Assembly: GCF_011174775.1 (NCBI RefSeq)
Contig: NZ_JAANHS010000016.1
Coordinates: forward strand, 1-58,506
From: Rhodobacter calidifons
Lineage (GTDB): Bacteria; Pseudomonadota; Alphaproteobacteria; Rhodobacterales; Rhodobacteraceae
Direction: 5' to 3'
DNA length: 58,506 bases
Shown here: positions 26,233-35,621 of the stretch, one piece after another
Numbering within the stretch: the stretch's first letter is position 1
How the letters are laid out: each line of letters begins with the position of its first letter
The notes under the pieces: generated by a model
The model's database searches: none
Told to the model about the DNA's origin: nothing
What the model saw: only the letters and a program-made list of their open reading frames with translations
Translations under genes and position numbers: made by a program

Positions 26233-27127
26233 ACCGGCCCCATCCCCCGCCGAAGCCCGCCTGATCGAAGCCGCACGCGGCCTGTCCTGCTTTGTCGCGC
26301 CCTCGGACGTGCGGCTGCTGGAAGGCGGCAAGACCAACCACAACGTGCTGGTCACGGATCAGGGCCGTCGCTTCGTCGTGCGCTTCGGCAGCGACATCCC
26401 CGAACACGGCATCCTGCGCTGGAACGAACTGGCGATCACCCGCGCCGCCGAACGGGCAGAGGTCGGCCCCGCCGTCCGCCATGCCGAGCCGGGCCTGCTG
26501 GTGCTGGACTATGTCGAGGCTCGGCCCCTGACCCCCGCAGACCGCGACGATCCGCTGCTGATCCCGCGGCTGGCCGATCTTGTCGCCCGGGTCCACCGTG
26601 ACGTGACCCGTGTCGTCTCGGGCCCGGTCCTGTGCTTTTGCGTCCCGCACATCCTGCGCGACTATGCCCGGCTGCTGACCGAACGCGGCTCGCCCCACGC
26701 GCCGCTTCTGCCGGGGCTTCTGGCCCGGGCCGAGGACCTTGACCGCGCCATCGGCCCCTTCGAGCCCTGCCTCTGCCACAACGACCTTCTGCCCGGCAAC
26801 ATCCTGATCGGGGACAGCGGGATCTGGCTGATCGACTGGGAATACGGCGGCTTCGGCAATCCGCTGTTCGATCTGGGCGGCATCACCTCGAACAACGGCT
26901 TCTCGCCCCCCGAGGAACGGCTGCTGCTGGAGGCTTACCACGACCGCCCGCTGACTGATGCGCAATGGCGCAGCTATTCGGCGATGAAATGCGCGTCCCT
27001 TCTGCGCGAGACGCTATGGAGCATGGTCAGCGAACTGACCTTGACGCTCGACTTCGACTACGCCGCCTACACCGCCGAGAACCTGGCTGCCTTCGATGCG
27101 GCCTTCCAAGATTTCCGCACATTGTAA
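26225..27127 (+). CDS. Choline kinase-like phosphotransferase (APH fold)
   Basis: A predicted small-molecule kinase of 300 residues. The Brenner-type catalytic motif CHNDLLPGNIL and the metal motif LIDWEYGGFGNPLFDLG match the choline/ethanolamine kinase and aminoglycoside phosphotransferase fold. It starts eight bases inside the permease gene and is followed by the demethylation flavoprotein, so it belongs to the quaternary-amine operon. Phosphorylation of choline or a related amine is likely; the exact substrate and purpose are inference. Confidence 0.85.
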   Translation: MPEPAPSPAEARLIEAARGLSCFVAPSDVRLLEGGKTNHNVLVTDQGRRFVVRFGSDIPEHGILRWNELAITRAAERAEVGPAVRHAEPGLLVLDYVEARPLTPADRDDPLLIPRLADLVARVHRDVTRVVSGPVLCFCVPHILRDYARLLTERGSPHAPLLPGLLARAEDLDRAIGPFEPCLCHNDLLPGNILIGDSGIWLIDWEYGGFGNPLFDLGGITSNNGFSPPEERLLLEAYHDRPLTDAQWRSYSAMKCASLLRETLWSMVSELTLTLDFDYAAYTAENLAAFDAAFQDFRTL

Positions 27128-27136
27128 GGACTTGCC

Positions 27137-29581
27137 ATGTCTGATCTTCCCGCCGCAGCGAAGGTTGTCGTCATCGGAGGCGGCATCGTCGGCTGTTCCA
27201 CCGCCTATCACCTGGCCCGGATGGGGGTGGAGGTCGTGCTTCTGGAACGGAAGAAACTGACCTCGGGCACCACCTTCCATGCCGCCGGGCTGGTCGGCCA
27301 GCTGCGCACCAGCGCCAATGTCACGCAGCTTCTGGGCTATTCGGTGGAGCTCTACAAACGGCTGGAGTCCGAGACCGGCCAGGCCACCGGCTGGAAGATG
27401 AACGGTGGGCTGCGGCTGGCCTGCAATCAGGAACGCTGGACAGAGGTGAAGCGCCAGGCCACCACGGCGCACAGTTTCGGACTGGACATGCAGCTTCTGA
27501 CCCCGAAAGAGGCGCAGGATCTCTGGCCGCTGATGGACGTGGGCGATGTGGTCGGCGCGGCCTTCCTGCCGACGGACGGGCAGGCGAACCCGTCCGACAT
27601 CACCCTGTCGCTGGCCAAGGGTGCCCGCATGGCCGGGGCGAAAATCTTCGAGGACACCAAGGTCCTGTCGATCGACATCCGGGATGGCGTCATCCGGGGC
27701 GTGATCGTGGAAGGCGGGCGGATCGACTGCGAAAAGGTCGTGGTCTGCGCCGGCATGTGGACGCGCCCCTTCTGCGCGGCGCATGGCGTGAACGTGCCGC
27801 TGGTCCCGGTCGAACACCAGTACATCGTGACCGAGCGGATCGAGGGCGTCACCCCGACCCTGCCCACGCTGCGCGACCCCGACCGGCTGACCTACTGGAA
27901 GGAGGAAGTGGGCGGCCTCGTGATGGGCGGCTACGAGCCGAACCCCAAGCTCTGGCGCGACGGCAGCCTGCCGCCGGGGTTCCACTTCACGCTGCTGGAC
28001 AACGACTTCGACCATTTCACCCCGATGATGGAACAGGCGCTGGGCCGGGTGCCGGCGATGCAGACCGCCGGGATCAAGCAGATGATCAACGGCCCCGAAA
28101 GCTTTACCCCCGACGGCATGTTCATCCTGGGCGAGGCGCCGGAACAGCGGAACCTGTTCGTCGGCGCGGGATTCAACGCCTTCGGCATCGCCTCGGGCGG
28201 CGGGGCGGGCATGTGTCTGGCGGAATGGGTGGCCAAGGGCGAGGCGCCCTTCGATCTCTGGCCGGCCGACATCCGCCGTTTCGGCCGACCGCATTTCGAC
28301 AGCGACTGGATCCGCAAGCGCACCTACGAGGCCTATGGCAAGCATTACAGCATGGCCTGGCCGGGGGAAGAGCACCAGTCGGGCCGCCCCTGCCGGAAAT
28401 CCCCGCTGTACGAGACCCTGAAGGCCGATGGCGCCGTCTTCGGCGAAAAGCTGGGCTGGGAACGGCCGAACTGGTTCGCCGATCTCGCAGCGGGCGAGGA
28501 ACCGCGCGACGTCTATACCTACGGCCGCCCGAACTGGCATGCGGCGGTGGGCCGCGAACACCGGGCCTGCCGCGAGGGGGTGGTGATTTTCGACCAGACC
28601 TCGTTTGCCAAGTTCGCGCTGAAGGGGCCGGATGCGGAAAGGGCGTTGTCCTGGATCTGCGCCAATGACGTGGCCCGCCCCGTGGGCAGCCTGACCTATA
28701 CTCAGATGCTGAACGACCGGGGCGGGATCGAGGCCGATCTGACCGTGGCCCGCCGCGCGCCCGACGAATTCTACATCGTCACCGGCACCGGCTTTGCCAC
28801 GCATGACTTCGACTGGATCAAGCGCAACATCCCGGCCGGGGCCAATGCGCAGCTGTTCGACATCACCTCGGCCAATTCCGTCCTGTCGCTGATGGGGCCC
28901 CGCTCGCGTGAGGTGTTGCAGGCGGTGACGAGGGCTGATGTGTCGAACGCGGCCTTCCCCTTCGGCACCGCCCGCACCATCGGCATCGCCGGCTGCCCGG
29001 TCCTGGCCCTGCGCGTCACCTATGTCGGCGAGCTGGGCTATGAGCTGCATTTCCCCGTCGAATATGCGACCGCAGTCTATGCGGCCCTGCGCGAGGCCGG
29101 AGCGCCCTTCGGCATCCGCAACGCCGGCTACCGCGCCATCGAATCGCTGCGGCTGGAAAAGGGCTACCGCGCCTGGGGCTCGGACATCGGGCCGGACCAC
29201 ACGCCCGACGAGGCGGGGCTGGGCTGGGCGGTCAAGCTGAAGCGGGACATCCCGTTCAAGGGGCGCGAGGCGGTGGCAGCGCAGCGCGCGCAGGGGGTGA
29301 AGAAGAGGATGGCCACGTTCACCGCCGATCCGGGCGTGATCCTGCACGGGCGCGAGACGATCTACCGCGATGGCCGGCGCGTCGGCTGGCTCAGCTCGGG
29401 CGGCTTCGGGTTCACCCTGAACCGTTCGATCGGCATGGGCTATGTGCGCAATCCCGAAGGCGTGACGGCGGACTACGTCCTGTCGGGCCGCTATGAACTT
29501 GAAGTCGCCACCGAAAGGGTGCCGGCCGAGGTCACCCTGGCGCCGCTCTACGACGCGGGGATGGAACGCATCAAAGCCTAA
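27137..29581 (+). CDS. Dimethylglycine/sarcosine dehydrogenase-like FAD and GcvT-domain oxidoreductase
   Basis: A flavoenzyme of 814 residues. The N-terminal FAD domain opens with VVVIGGGIVGCSTAYHLARMG and HAAGLVGQLRTS. A middle linker follows, and the C-terminal half (about 430-810) is a GcvT-like folate-binding domain with GELGYELHFPVEYA and LRLEKGYRAWGSDIGPD. Such enzymes oxidatively demethylate dimethylglycine or sarcosine and pass the one-carbon unit to tetrahydrofolate. Its position behind a betaine transporter supports this. It overlaps the convergent comM gene by four bases. Confidence 0.9.
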   Translation: MSDLPAAAKVVVIGGGIVGCSTAYHLARMGVEVVLLERKKLTSGTTFHAAGLVGQLRTSANVTQLLGYSVELYKRLESETGQATGWKMNGGLRLACNQERWTEVKRQATTAHSFGLDMQLLTPKEAQDLWPLMDVGDVVGAAFLPTDGQANPSDITLSLAKGARMAGAKIFEDTKVLSIDIRDGVIRGVIVEGGRIDCEKVVVCAGMWTRPFCAAHGVNVPLVPVEHQYIVTERIEGVTPTLPTLRDPDRLTYWKEEVGGLVMGGYEPNPKLWRDGSLPPGFHFTLLDNDFDHFTPMMEQALGRVPAMQTAGIKQMINGPESFTPDGMFILGEAPEQRNLFVGAGFNAFGIASGGGAGMCLAEWVAKGEAPFDLWPADIRRFGRPHFDSDWIRKRTYEAYGKHYSMAWPGEEHQSGRPCRKSPLYETLKADGAVFGEKLGWERPNWFADLAAGEEPRDVYTYGRPNWHAAVGREHRACREGVVIFDQTSFAKFALKGPDAERALSWICANDVARPVGSLTYTQMLNDRGGIEADLTVARRAPDEFYIVTGTGFATHDFDWIKRNIPAGANAQLFDITSANSVLSLMGPRSREVLQAVTRADVSNAAFPFGTARTIGIAGCPVLALRVTYVGELGYELHFPVEYATAVYAALREAGAPFGIRNAGYRAIESLRLEKGYRAWGSDIGPDHTPDEAGLGWAVKLKRDIPFKGREAVAAQRAQGVKKRMATFTADPGVILHGRETIYRDGRRVGWLSSGGFGFTLNRSIGMGYVRNPEGVTADYVLSGRYELEVATERVPAEVTLAPLYDAGMERIKA

Positions 29582-31095
29582 AGCCCGCCCCTGGCCGAGG
29601 CGAGGCGGAAGCTGATCGCCTCGGCGACATGGGGCCTGCGCACCGCCGGACTGCCGTCCAGATCGGCGATGGTGCGCGCGACGCGCAGGACGCGGTGATA
29701 GCCGCGTGCCGAAAGCCCCATGCGCTCGGCGACCCGGCCGATCAGGTCGCGCCCCTCGGCATCCGGCGTCGCGTGCTCCTCCAGCGCTGCGCCTTCCAGA
29801 TCGGCATTGACGCGCAGCGCGGGATGGTCGCGGAAGCGGGCGGTCTGCCGGTCGCGGGCGGCGGCGACGCGGGCAGCGATCGTGGCCGAGCTTTCGCCGG
29901 TCGCCGGCAGGTCGAGATCGGCGAAGGCCACGGGCGGCACCTCGACCCGCAGGTCGAAGCGGTCCATCAGCGGGCCCGAGATGCGGCCCAGATAGTCCTC
30001 TCCGCAAAGCGGTGCGCGCCCGCAGGCACGGGAAGGATCGGAGAGATAGCCGCATTTGCAGGGGTTGGCGGCGGCGACCAGAAGGAAGCGGCAGGGATAG
30101 CGGACATGGGCGTTGGCCCGCGCGACCATCACGCTGCCGGTCTCGATCGGCTGGCGCAGCGTGTCCAGCACCATGCGCGGAAATTCGGGAAGCTCGTCCA
30201 GAAAGAGGACGCCGTTGTGGGCCAGGCTGATCTCGCCCGGCTTCGCCCCCCGCCCACCGCCCACGATGGCGGCCATCGAGGCGGTATGATGCGGCTCGCG
30301 GAAGGGGCGGTCGCGCGAGATGCCGCCTTCGGTCAAGAGCCCCGCAAGCGAATGGATCATCGAGGTTTCCAGCGCCTCGGGGGCCGACAGCGGCGGCAGG
30401 ATGCCGGGCAGGCGGGCGGCCAGCATCGACTTGCCGCTGCCCGGCGTGCCGACCATGAACAGGTGGTGCCGCCCCGCGGCGGCGATTTCCAGCGCGCGCT
30501 TGGCGCGTTCCTGGCCCTTCACCTCGCGGAAGTCGCGGGGGGTGGCGGTGCGGACGACTTCTCCCGCTTCGGCGGGAAGCAGGGGGGTGCGGCCGGTGTA
30601 GTGGTGCAGCACCTCTTCCAGAGAGGACGCGGCTAGGACAGTGGTGGCACCGACCCAGGCGGCCTCGGCCCCGCAGGCCTTGGGGCAGAGCAGCGCGCGA
30701 TCTTCGACGGCGGCCGCCATGGCAGCAGGCAAGGCCCCGGCGACGGCGATCAGACGGCCGTCGAGGGACAGCTCGCCCAGGGCCACGGTGCCCTCGATGT
30801 CTTCGCGCGGGATGATCTCGAGCGCGGCGAGGAGGGCGACCGCGATGGGCAGGTCGAAATGCGAGCCTTCCTTGGGCAGGTCGGCGGGCGACAGGTTCAC
30901 CGTGATCCGCTTGGCCGGCAGCGCAATCGACAGCGCCTGAAGGGCCGCTCGGACCCTTTCCTTGGCCTCGGTCACCGCCTTGTCGGGCAGACCCACCAGA
31001 GTGAAGGAGGGCGAGCCGGGAGAGACGGCGCATTGCACCTCGACCAGGCGGGCCTCGACCCCCTCGAAGGCGACGGTGAAGGCCCGGGCCGTCAT
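29578..31095 (-). CDS. comM: YifB/ComM family Mg-chelatase-like AAA ATPase
   Basis: A AAA+ ATPase of 505 residues. The N-terminal domain is Lon-like (about 1-165), then the ATPase core carries Walker A VGTPGSGKS and Walker B GVLFLDELPEF, and a Mg-chelatase-type C-terminal domain ends with the lid RVARTIADLDGS. ComM acts as a branch-migration helicase that helps integrate incoming DNA during natural transformation. It is monocistronic, with no com genes nearby. Confidence 0.94.
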   Translation of the reverse strand: MTARAFTVAFEGVEARLVEVQCAVSPGSPSFTLVGLPDKAVTEAKERVRAALQALSIALPAKRITVNLSPADLPKEGSHFDLPIAVALLAALEIIPREDIEGTVALGELSLDGRLIAVAGALPAAMAAAVEDRALLCPKACGAEAAWVGATTVLAASSLEEVLHHYTGRTPLLPAEAGEVVRTATPRDFREVKGQERAKRALEIAAAGRHHLFMVGTPGSGKSMLAARLPGILPPLSAPEALETSMIHSLAGLLTEGGISRDRPFREPHHTASMAAIVGGGRGAKPGEISLAHNGVLFLDELPEFPRMVLDTLRQPIETGSVMVARANAHVRYPCRFLLVAAANPCKCGYLSDPSRACGRAPLCGEDYLGRISGPLMDRFDLRVEVPPVAFADLDLPATGESSATIAARVAAARDRQTARFRDHPALRVNADLEGAALEEHATPDAEGRDLIGRVAERMGLSARGYHRVLRVARTIADLDGSPAVRRPHVAEAISFRLASARGGL

Positions 31096-31220
31096 CCTTT
31101 CGGTCCCCAGCCTTCTGACCGGTCAAGCCCTGCCCCAGGACCCGGACCCCGCCGCCACGTTCCGCACCGCGCCATGCGCCCCACCCGATTCACCTTGGTT
31201 AACGGGTAGGGCGAAATGGT

Positions 31221-32108
31221 TTACGAGTGGTAAAGCGCCATGAACTTCGGCCAGGCCTCGCCGTCGGCGAGGGTCTTGTCGCGGCAGAAGGCGTTGCAGA
31301 AGCCGAAGCGGCGGCCATAGATTTCCAGCGCATGGGTGACGGGCTTGCCGGAGTAGGGGCAGGCGCTGTTCACGGTGTCGGCGCAGTCAACCCTCCTCGC
31401 GGGCAGCGGCACCGGACCGGGCCAGTCGCGGCGGGGGTAGTCGCGGCGGTAGAAGTCCTGATCCGCGCCGTCGATCAGGCCCATCGCGCGCCAGCGGCGG
31501 AAGCCGGGATGGGACAGATGGGCGTTGACGTAGAGCATCGCCTCGGGTCCGACCGGCAGGTTGTAGGTGGCGATCCGGCTGGCGACGGGCGCAAAGAAGG
31601 CATCGGCAGCAGAATAGGCACCGCAGAGCCAGGGGGTCGTGGAACCGGTCGTCTGCCGCGCCCAGGACCAGAGGGTTTCCAGGCGGCGGAGGTCGGAAAG
31701 GACCGCCTCGGGCGGCTTGCAGCCGGTGTAGCTGACGCGCAGGTTCATCGGGCAATGACTGCGAAGCGCAGAGAAGCCCGCGTGCATTTCGGCGGCAAGG
31801 ACGCGGGCGGTCGCGCGGGCGTGGGGATCGGTGGGCCAGATGCCGGCGTCGGGGTGGCGGGTCGCCAGTTCCTCGGCGATGACGATGGTCTCGGGCACGA
31901 CCGCGCCGTCGGGGGTTCGCATCGTCGGCACGGTCCGCGCGGGGAAGTAATCCTTCAGCAGCGTCGGCAGCTCGTCGGTATAAAGCCGGGCCGAGTGTGT
32001 CCGCACCGGGATGCCGAACGCGTCGAACAGAAGCCAGCCGCGCAGGGACCAGCTGGAATAGGCACGGTCGCCGATCACGAGGTCGTACGGGGGAAGGTCA
32101 TAGGTCAT
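31221..32108 (-). CDS. Glutathione S-transferase with cysteine-bearing C-terminal extension
   Basis: A protein of 295 residues. Residues about 8-215 form a GST with the N-terminal thioredoxin-like segment LVIGDRAYSSWSLRGWLLFD and TVPTM. After the GST domain comes an extension of about 60 residues containing CADTVNSACPYSGKPV and FGFCNAFCRDKTLADGE; the paired cysteines suggest a small metal-binding domain resembling YHS modules. The extension is not part of ordinary GSTs. The gene is single, 73 bases from the cobC-like gene upstream. Substrate unknown. Confidence 0.87.
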   Translation of the reverse strand: MTYDLPPYDLVIGDRAYSSWSLRGWLLFDAFGIPVRTHSARLYTDELPTLLKDYFPARTVPTMRTPDGAVVPETIVIAEELATRHPDAGIWPTDPHARATARVLAAEMHAGFSALRSHCPMNLRVSYTGCKPPEAVLSDLRRLETLWSWARQTTGSTTPWLCGAYSAADAFFAPVASRIATYNLPVGPEAMLYVNAHLSHPGFRRWRAMGLIDGADQDFYRRDYPRRDWPGPVPLPARRVDCADTVNSACPYSGKPVTHALEIYGRRFGFCNAFCRDKTLADGEAWPKFMALYHS

Positions 32109-32181
32109 GTCTGTTGTCCTTTCGCCGGCATTTGACCCACGGCAGAGGCGGAAGGGAAACGCAGAATCGTGGCGTCGGCCA

Positions 32182-32745
32182 TCACGGACAGTGATTGACC
32201 GACAGAACCCCGGGAGGCGCGAAGGTCAGGCAGGTGACCGACAGGTTGGCAATAGTCTGGGCCAGCGCCTGATACGGGGTCAGCCCGGCGGCGCGCTGAT
32301 ACTGGGTGAGGATGACGCCGAAATGCGCGACCACGATGATGTCGGGCAGCGGCGGCAGGCGGCCGAGGGCGCGTTCGACCCGATCGGCGGCGGCATGCCA
32401 GCTTTCGCCCCCGGGCGGCGCGATCTGGCCGGGCTCTTCCCAGTAACGGCGGCTGAGATCGGGCCAGCGCCGGGACACCTCGTCGAAATGCAGGCCCTCC
32501 CAGTCGCCGAAGTTGAACTCGCGCAGGTCGGGGTCATGCGGCAGGCGGGGGCGGGTCTTGCAGATGGCATCGGCGGTTGCCGTGGCCCGGCACAGGTCGG
32601 AGGAGATCACCGGCGCCTGCGCGGGCAGATGGGCGTCCAGTCGCGCGAGAGCTGCCGTATCAGTCAGATCGGCGGGGATGTCGCGCCACCCGGCGAAGGC
32701 CCTGGTGTGGGTCGGACCATGCCGCACGAACCAGAACCGCGTCAC
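32182..32745 (-). CDS. cobC: Histidine phosphatase family protein, probable alpha-ribazole phosphatase
   Basis: A phosphoglycerate-mutase-like phosphatase of 187 residues. The catalytic RHG motif appears in FWFVRHGPTHT, with the second conserved region VISSDLCRATATA, the acidic LREFNFGDWEG and the late VVAHFGVI. It starts with GTG and overlaps the cobU stop by four bases. That coupling points to alpha-ribazole-5-phosphate dephosphorylation in cobalamin nucleotide-loop assembly; without the neighbour it would be a generic phosphatase. Confidence 0.82.
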   Translation of the reverse strand: MTRFWFVRHGPTHTRAFAGWRDIPADLTDTAALARLDAHLPAQAPVISSDLCRATATADAICKTRPRLPHDPDLREFNFGDWEGLHFDEVSRRWPDLSRRYWEEPGQIAPPGGESWHAAADRVERALGRLPPLPDIIVVAHFGVILTQYQRAAGLTPYQALAQTIANLSVTCLTFAPPGVLSVNHCP

Positions 32746-33272
32746 GGCAGGCTGCCTTTCAGGACCAGCGGCAGACCGGCGATGACCGTCACGACCAGCC
32801 CGGCGACCTCGGCCAACCGCTGGTTCAGCCGCCCCTGTTCATCCCGAAACCGTCGGGCCAGTGCGTTTTCGGGAACGATTCCCCAGCCGGTTTCGTTGGA
32901 TACGATGACGACGGGGGCCGGGCAGGCCGCAAGGGCGGTCAGAAGGCGCGCAGTCTCGGCGGCAAGGTCATGGTCGGCGAGAAGGTGGTTCGTCAGCCAG
33001 AGCGTGGCGCAATCGATCAGCACCGCCTCTTCGGCCCGCACCGCCGCGAGGGGTGTTGCAAGGTCGAGAGGGGCCTCGTCGGTCGTCCAGCCGGCACCCC
33101 GGTCCGCACGATGCCGCGCGATCCGGTCGCGCATCTCGTCATCCCAGGCTTCGGCCGTGGCGATATAGCGGCGGGGGCGACCGGAAGCGGTGACCAGGCC
33201 CTCGGCGAAGGCGGATTTCCCCGACCGCGCGCCGCCGACAACCAAAGTGAGGGGCGGGAGTGATCCGGTCAC
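32742..33272 (-). CDS. cobU: Adenosylcobinamide kinase / adenosylcobinamide-phosphate guanylyltransferase
   Basis: A bifunctional nucleotide-loop enzyme of cobalamin synthesis, 176 residues. The P-loop GGARSGKS is at the N-terminus, then RYIATAEAWDDEM with ARHRADRG holds the expected guanylylated-histidine region, and VSNETGWGIVP is family-typical. GTG at 33272 gives the normal length; the upstream extension in the same frame overlaps the rpoH promoter and start region and is not plausible. No other cob genes are in the window, and the gap to rpoH (66 bases) is too short for a cobalamin riboswitch. Confidence 0.9.
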   Translation of the reverse strand: MTGSLPPLTLVVGGARSGKSAFAEGLVTASGRPRRYIATAEAWDDEMRDRIARHRADRGAGWTTDEAPLDLATPLAAVRAEEAVLIDCATLWLTNHLLADHDLAAETARLLTALAACPAPVVIVSNETGWGIVPENALARRFRDEQGRLNQRLAEVAGLVVTVIAGLPLVLKGSLP

Positions 33273-33290
33273 GGATTGGCCTCGTAGAAG
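33261..33290 (+). promoter_or_regulatory. Candidate RpoE-type promoter for rpoH
   Basis: TGATCC (33261-33266), an 18-base spacer and TAGAAG (33285-33290) resemble the TGATCC-type -35 and T-A-rich -10 of Rhodobacter RpoE promoters, a known control of rpoHII. The -35 lies within the first codons of the divergent cobU gene. The predicted RNA would begin about 45 bases before the rpoH start. Promoter activity is inferred. Confidence 0.5.
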
Positions 33291-33338
33291 GGACAAGAAC
33301 GGGCGAAAGCGCCGCTGCTGGATAATCTGGAGGTGGTC

Positions 33339-34214
33339 ATGGCACTTGACGGATATACCGATCTGAACGTGTCGCGCCAAGCGATGAAGGCCGAACTGCT
33401 TGACGCCGAAACCGAGGTGCGACTGGCCCGGGCCTGGCGCGATCAGCGGGACGAACGCGCGCTGCACCGGCTGATCACCGCCTACATGCGGCTGGCCATC
33501 AGCATGGCCGCCAAGTTCCGCCGCTATGGCGCGCCGATGAACGATCTGATCCAGGAGGCGAGCCTGGGTCTGATGAAGGCAGCCGACAAGTTCGACCCGG
33601 ACCGGGGTGTGCGGTTTTCGACCTATGCGGTCTGGTGGATCAAGGCCTCGATCCAGGACTATGTGATGCGCAACTGGTCGATGGTGCGCACCGGATCCAC
33701 CTCCAGCCAGAAGGCGCTGTTCTTCAACCTGCGCCGGGTGCAGGCCAAGCTAGAGCGCGAGGCCTCGCAGCGTGGCGAGACCCTGGACCAGCACCAGCTG
33801 CGCCAGCTTGTCGCAGCCGAGGTCGGCGTGCCGGTGGCAGATGTCGAAATGATGGAAGGCCGGCTTTCGGGGTCCGACTTTTCGCTGAACGCCACGCAGT
33901 CGTCCGACGAGGACGGCCGGGAATGGATCGACGCGCTGGAAGATGACGGCGTGCAGGCCGCCGAGCTGATCGAGGATGCGCACGACGGCGCGCGGCTGCG
34001 GGGCTGGCTCGTAACCGCGATGCGGGGCCTGAATGCGCGCGAACGCTATATCGTGGCCGAACGCAAGCTGAAGGATGAGGGCCGGACGCTGGAATCCCTT
34101 GGCGAGGAGTTGGGCCTGTCGAAGGAGCGTGTCCGCCAGCTGGAGGCGGCGGCCTTCGCCAAGATGCGCAAGAGCCTGGAAGGCCAGTCGCGCGAGGTGC
34201 GGCATTTCCTGTGA
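33339..34214 (+). CDS. rpoH: RNA polymerase sigma-32-type factor (RpoHII-like)
   Basis: A heat-shock-type sigma factor of 291 residues. Region 2 (LITAYMRLAISMAAKFRRYG to VRFSTYAVWWIKASIQDYV), the RpoH box QKALFFNLR and region 4 with LGLSKERVRQLEAAAFAKM are complete. TGGAGG precedes ATG at 33339; the in-frame GTG at 33333 overlaps that ribosome site and is less likely. The sequence resembles Rhodobacter RpoHII, which responds to singlet oxygen through RpoE; the TGATCC element upstream agrees. A second RpoH is expected elsewhere in the genome. Confidence 0.93.
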   Translation: MALDGYTDLNVSRQAMKAELLDAETEVRLARAWRDQRDERALHRLITAYMRLAISMAAKFRRYGAPMNDLIQEASLGLMKAADKFDPDRGVRFSTYAVWWIKASIQDYVMRNWSMVRTGSTSSQKALFFNLRRVQAKLEREASQRGETLDQHQLRQLVAAEVGVPVADVEMMEGRLSGSDFSLNATQSSDEDGREWIDALEDDGVQAAELIEDAHDGARLRGWLVTAMRGLNARERYIVAERKLKDEGRTLESLGEELGLSKERVRQLEAAAFAKMRKSLEGQSREVRHFL

Positions 34215-34415
34215 CCTGCGCGGGCTGCTGCTGAATTGACCGTCTGCGCGCAGCTCCATTGCCTCGCGGTGTCGTGTGAAGAACAGGACCGCGCTCAGGG
34301 CGCGCCTCACGCAGGCACGTCGGGATGAGGCTGGCAGGCCGGGATGCGTGGCGCGGGTGTTGAGTTTGCCCCGCTCCGCCCCTACACCTTGGGGCAGGCC
34401 ACGGGGGATCTGCCG

Positions 34416-35612
34416 ATGCTGGCGGACAAGCGCATTCTTCTGATCATCGGCGGCGGGATTGCAGCCTACAAGGCGCTGGACCTGATCCGTCGCCTTCGCG
34501 AGCGTGGCGCCCAGGTCCGCGCGGTGATGACCGGGGCCGCGCAGCAGTTCATCACGCCCCTGTCGGTCGGGGCGCTGACGGCGGATCATGTGTTCACCGA
34601 CCTCTTCGACCGGCAGGACGAACAGGATGTCGGCCACATCCGCCTGTCGCGCGAGGCGGACCTGATCGTGGTCGCCCCGGCGACAGCCGACCTGATGGCC
34701 AAGCTGGCGCAGGGTCTGGCGGGGGATCTGGCAACGGCGGTGCTCCTGGCGGCGGACAAGCCCGTGCTGATGGCTCCGGCAATGAACCCGGCGATGTGGG
34801 CACATCCGGCGACCCGGCGCAATCATGCGCAGCTTCAGGCGGATGGCATTCGCTTTGTCGGTCCGAACCGGGGCGAGATGGCCGAAAGCGGCGAGGCGGG
34901 CGAGGGCCGGATGGCCGAACCGCTGGAGATCGTCGCGGCAGTCGAAGGCGCGCTGGGCGGGGGGCCGCTTTCGGGCAGGCATGTGATCGTGACCTCGGGG
35001 CCGACGCACGAACCCATTGATCCGGTGCGATTTATCGCCAACCGCTCCTCGGGCGCGCAGGGGACGGCGATTGCGGCCGCTCTTCGGGCGCTTGGCGCAA
35101 GGGTGACTTTCGTGACGGGGCCTGCGTCAGTGCCTCCACCCTCGGGCGTGACGGTCGTGGCCGTGGAAACCGCGCAGGAAATGGCGGCGGCGGTCGAGGC
35201 GGCCTTGCCGGCCGATGCAGCTGTGATGGCGGCGGCGGTGGCGGACTGGCGGGTGGCCAATGCAAGCGCGCAGAAGCTGAAGAAGGACGGGTCGGGCCGC
35301 GCCCCGGCGCTGGAGTTCGCCGAGAACCCGGACATCCTGGCTTTGGTGGCGAAGGGTCCGAAACGGCCCCGGCTGGTGGTAGGGTTCGCGGCGGAAACAA
35401 CGGATGTGGTCGCCCATGCCACGGCCAAGCGGGCGCGGAAGGGCTGCGACTGGATCCTGGCGAACGACGTGTCGCCCGCGACGGGGATCATGGGTGGGGC
35501 CGAGAACGCGGTCACGCTGATCTCGGAAGCCGGGGCCGAGGTCTGGCCCCGGATGGGCAAGGCAGAGGTCGCGCGGCGGCTGGCGGCGCGGATTGCGGAA
35601 GCGTTGCGTTAG
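34416..35612 (+). CDS. coaBC: Phosphopantothenoylcysteine decarboxylase / phosphopantothenate-cysteine ligase
   Basis: A bifunctional coenzyme A enzyme of 398 residues. The CoaC flavin domain (1 to about 185) shows [16 protein letters not shown], the histidine in [13 protein letters not shown] and APAMNPAMW. The CoaB domain starts at [21 protein letters not shown] and includes ILANDV. The frame is open from 34344, but ATG at 34416 gives the normal N-terminus. The preceding gap from 34215 holds TTGAGT (34361) but no clear gene. Confidence 0.95.
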   Translation: MLADKRILLIIGGGIAAYKALDLIRRLRERGAQVRAVMTGAAQQFITPLSVGALTADHVFTDLFDRQDEQDVGHIRLSREADLIVVAPATADLMAKLAQGLAGDLATAVLLAADKPVLMAPAMNPAMWAHPATRRNHAQLQADGIRFVGPNRGEMAESGEAGEGRMAEPLEIVAAVEGALGGGPLSGRHVIVTSGPTHEPIDPVRFIANRSSGAQGTAIAAALRALGARVTFVTGPASVPPPSGVTVVAVETAQEMAAAVEAALPADAAVMAAAVADWRVANASAQKLKKDGSGRAPALEFAENPDILALVAKGPKRPRLVVGFAAETTDVVAHATAKRARKGCDWILANDVSPATGIMGGAENAVTLISEAGAEVWPRMGKAEVARRLAARIAEALR

Positions 35613-35621
35613 CTGGGGCGT

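Noticed and set aside
23998-26355. A 785-codon open frame on the minus strand opposite the fused betaine permease
   Set aside because: His/Asp/Gln-rich shadow of the hydrophobic permease codons; no family features.
27014-31126. A 1370-codon open frame on the minus strand across the dehydrogenase and comM genes
   Set aside because: It is an antisense shadow of the well-supported 27137-29581 gene, with Arg/Gly/His-rich low-complexity translation typical of high-GC DNA.
33273-33338. Cobalamin riboswitch upstream of cobU
   Set aside because: Only 66 bases separate cobU from rpoH, and no B12-box-like sequence is visible; the space is too short for the aptamer.
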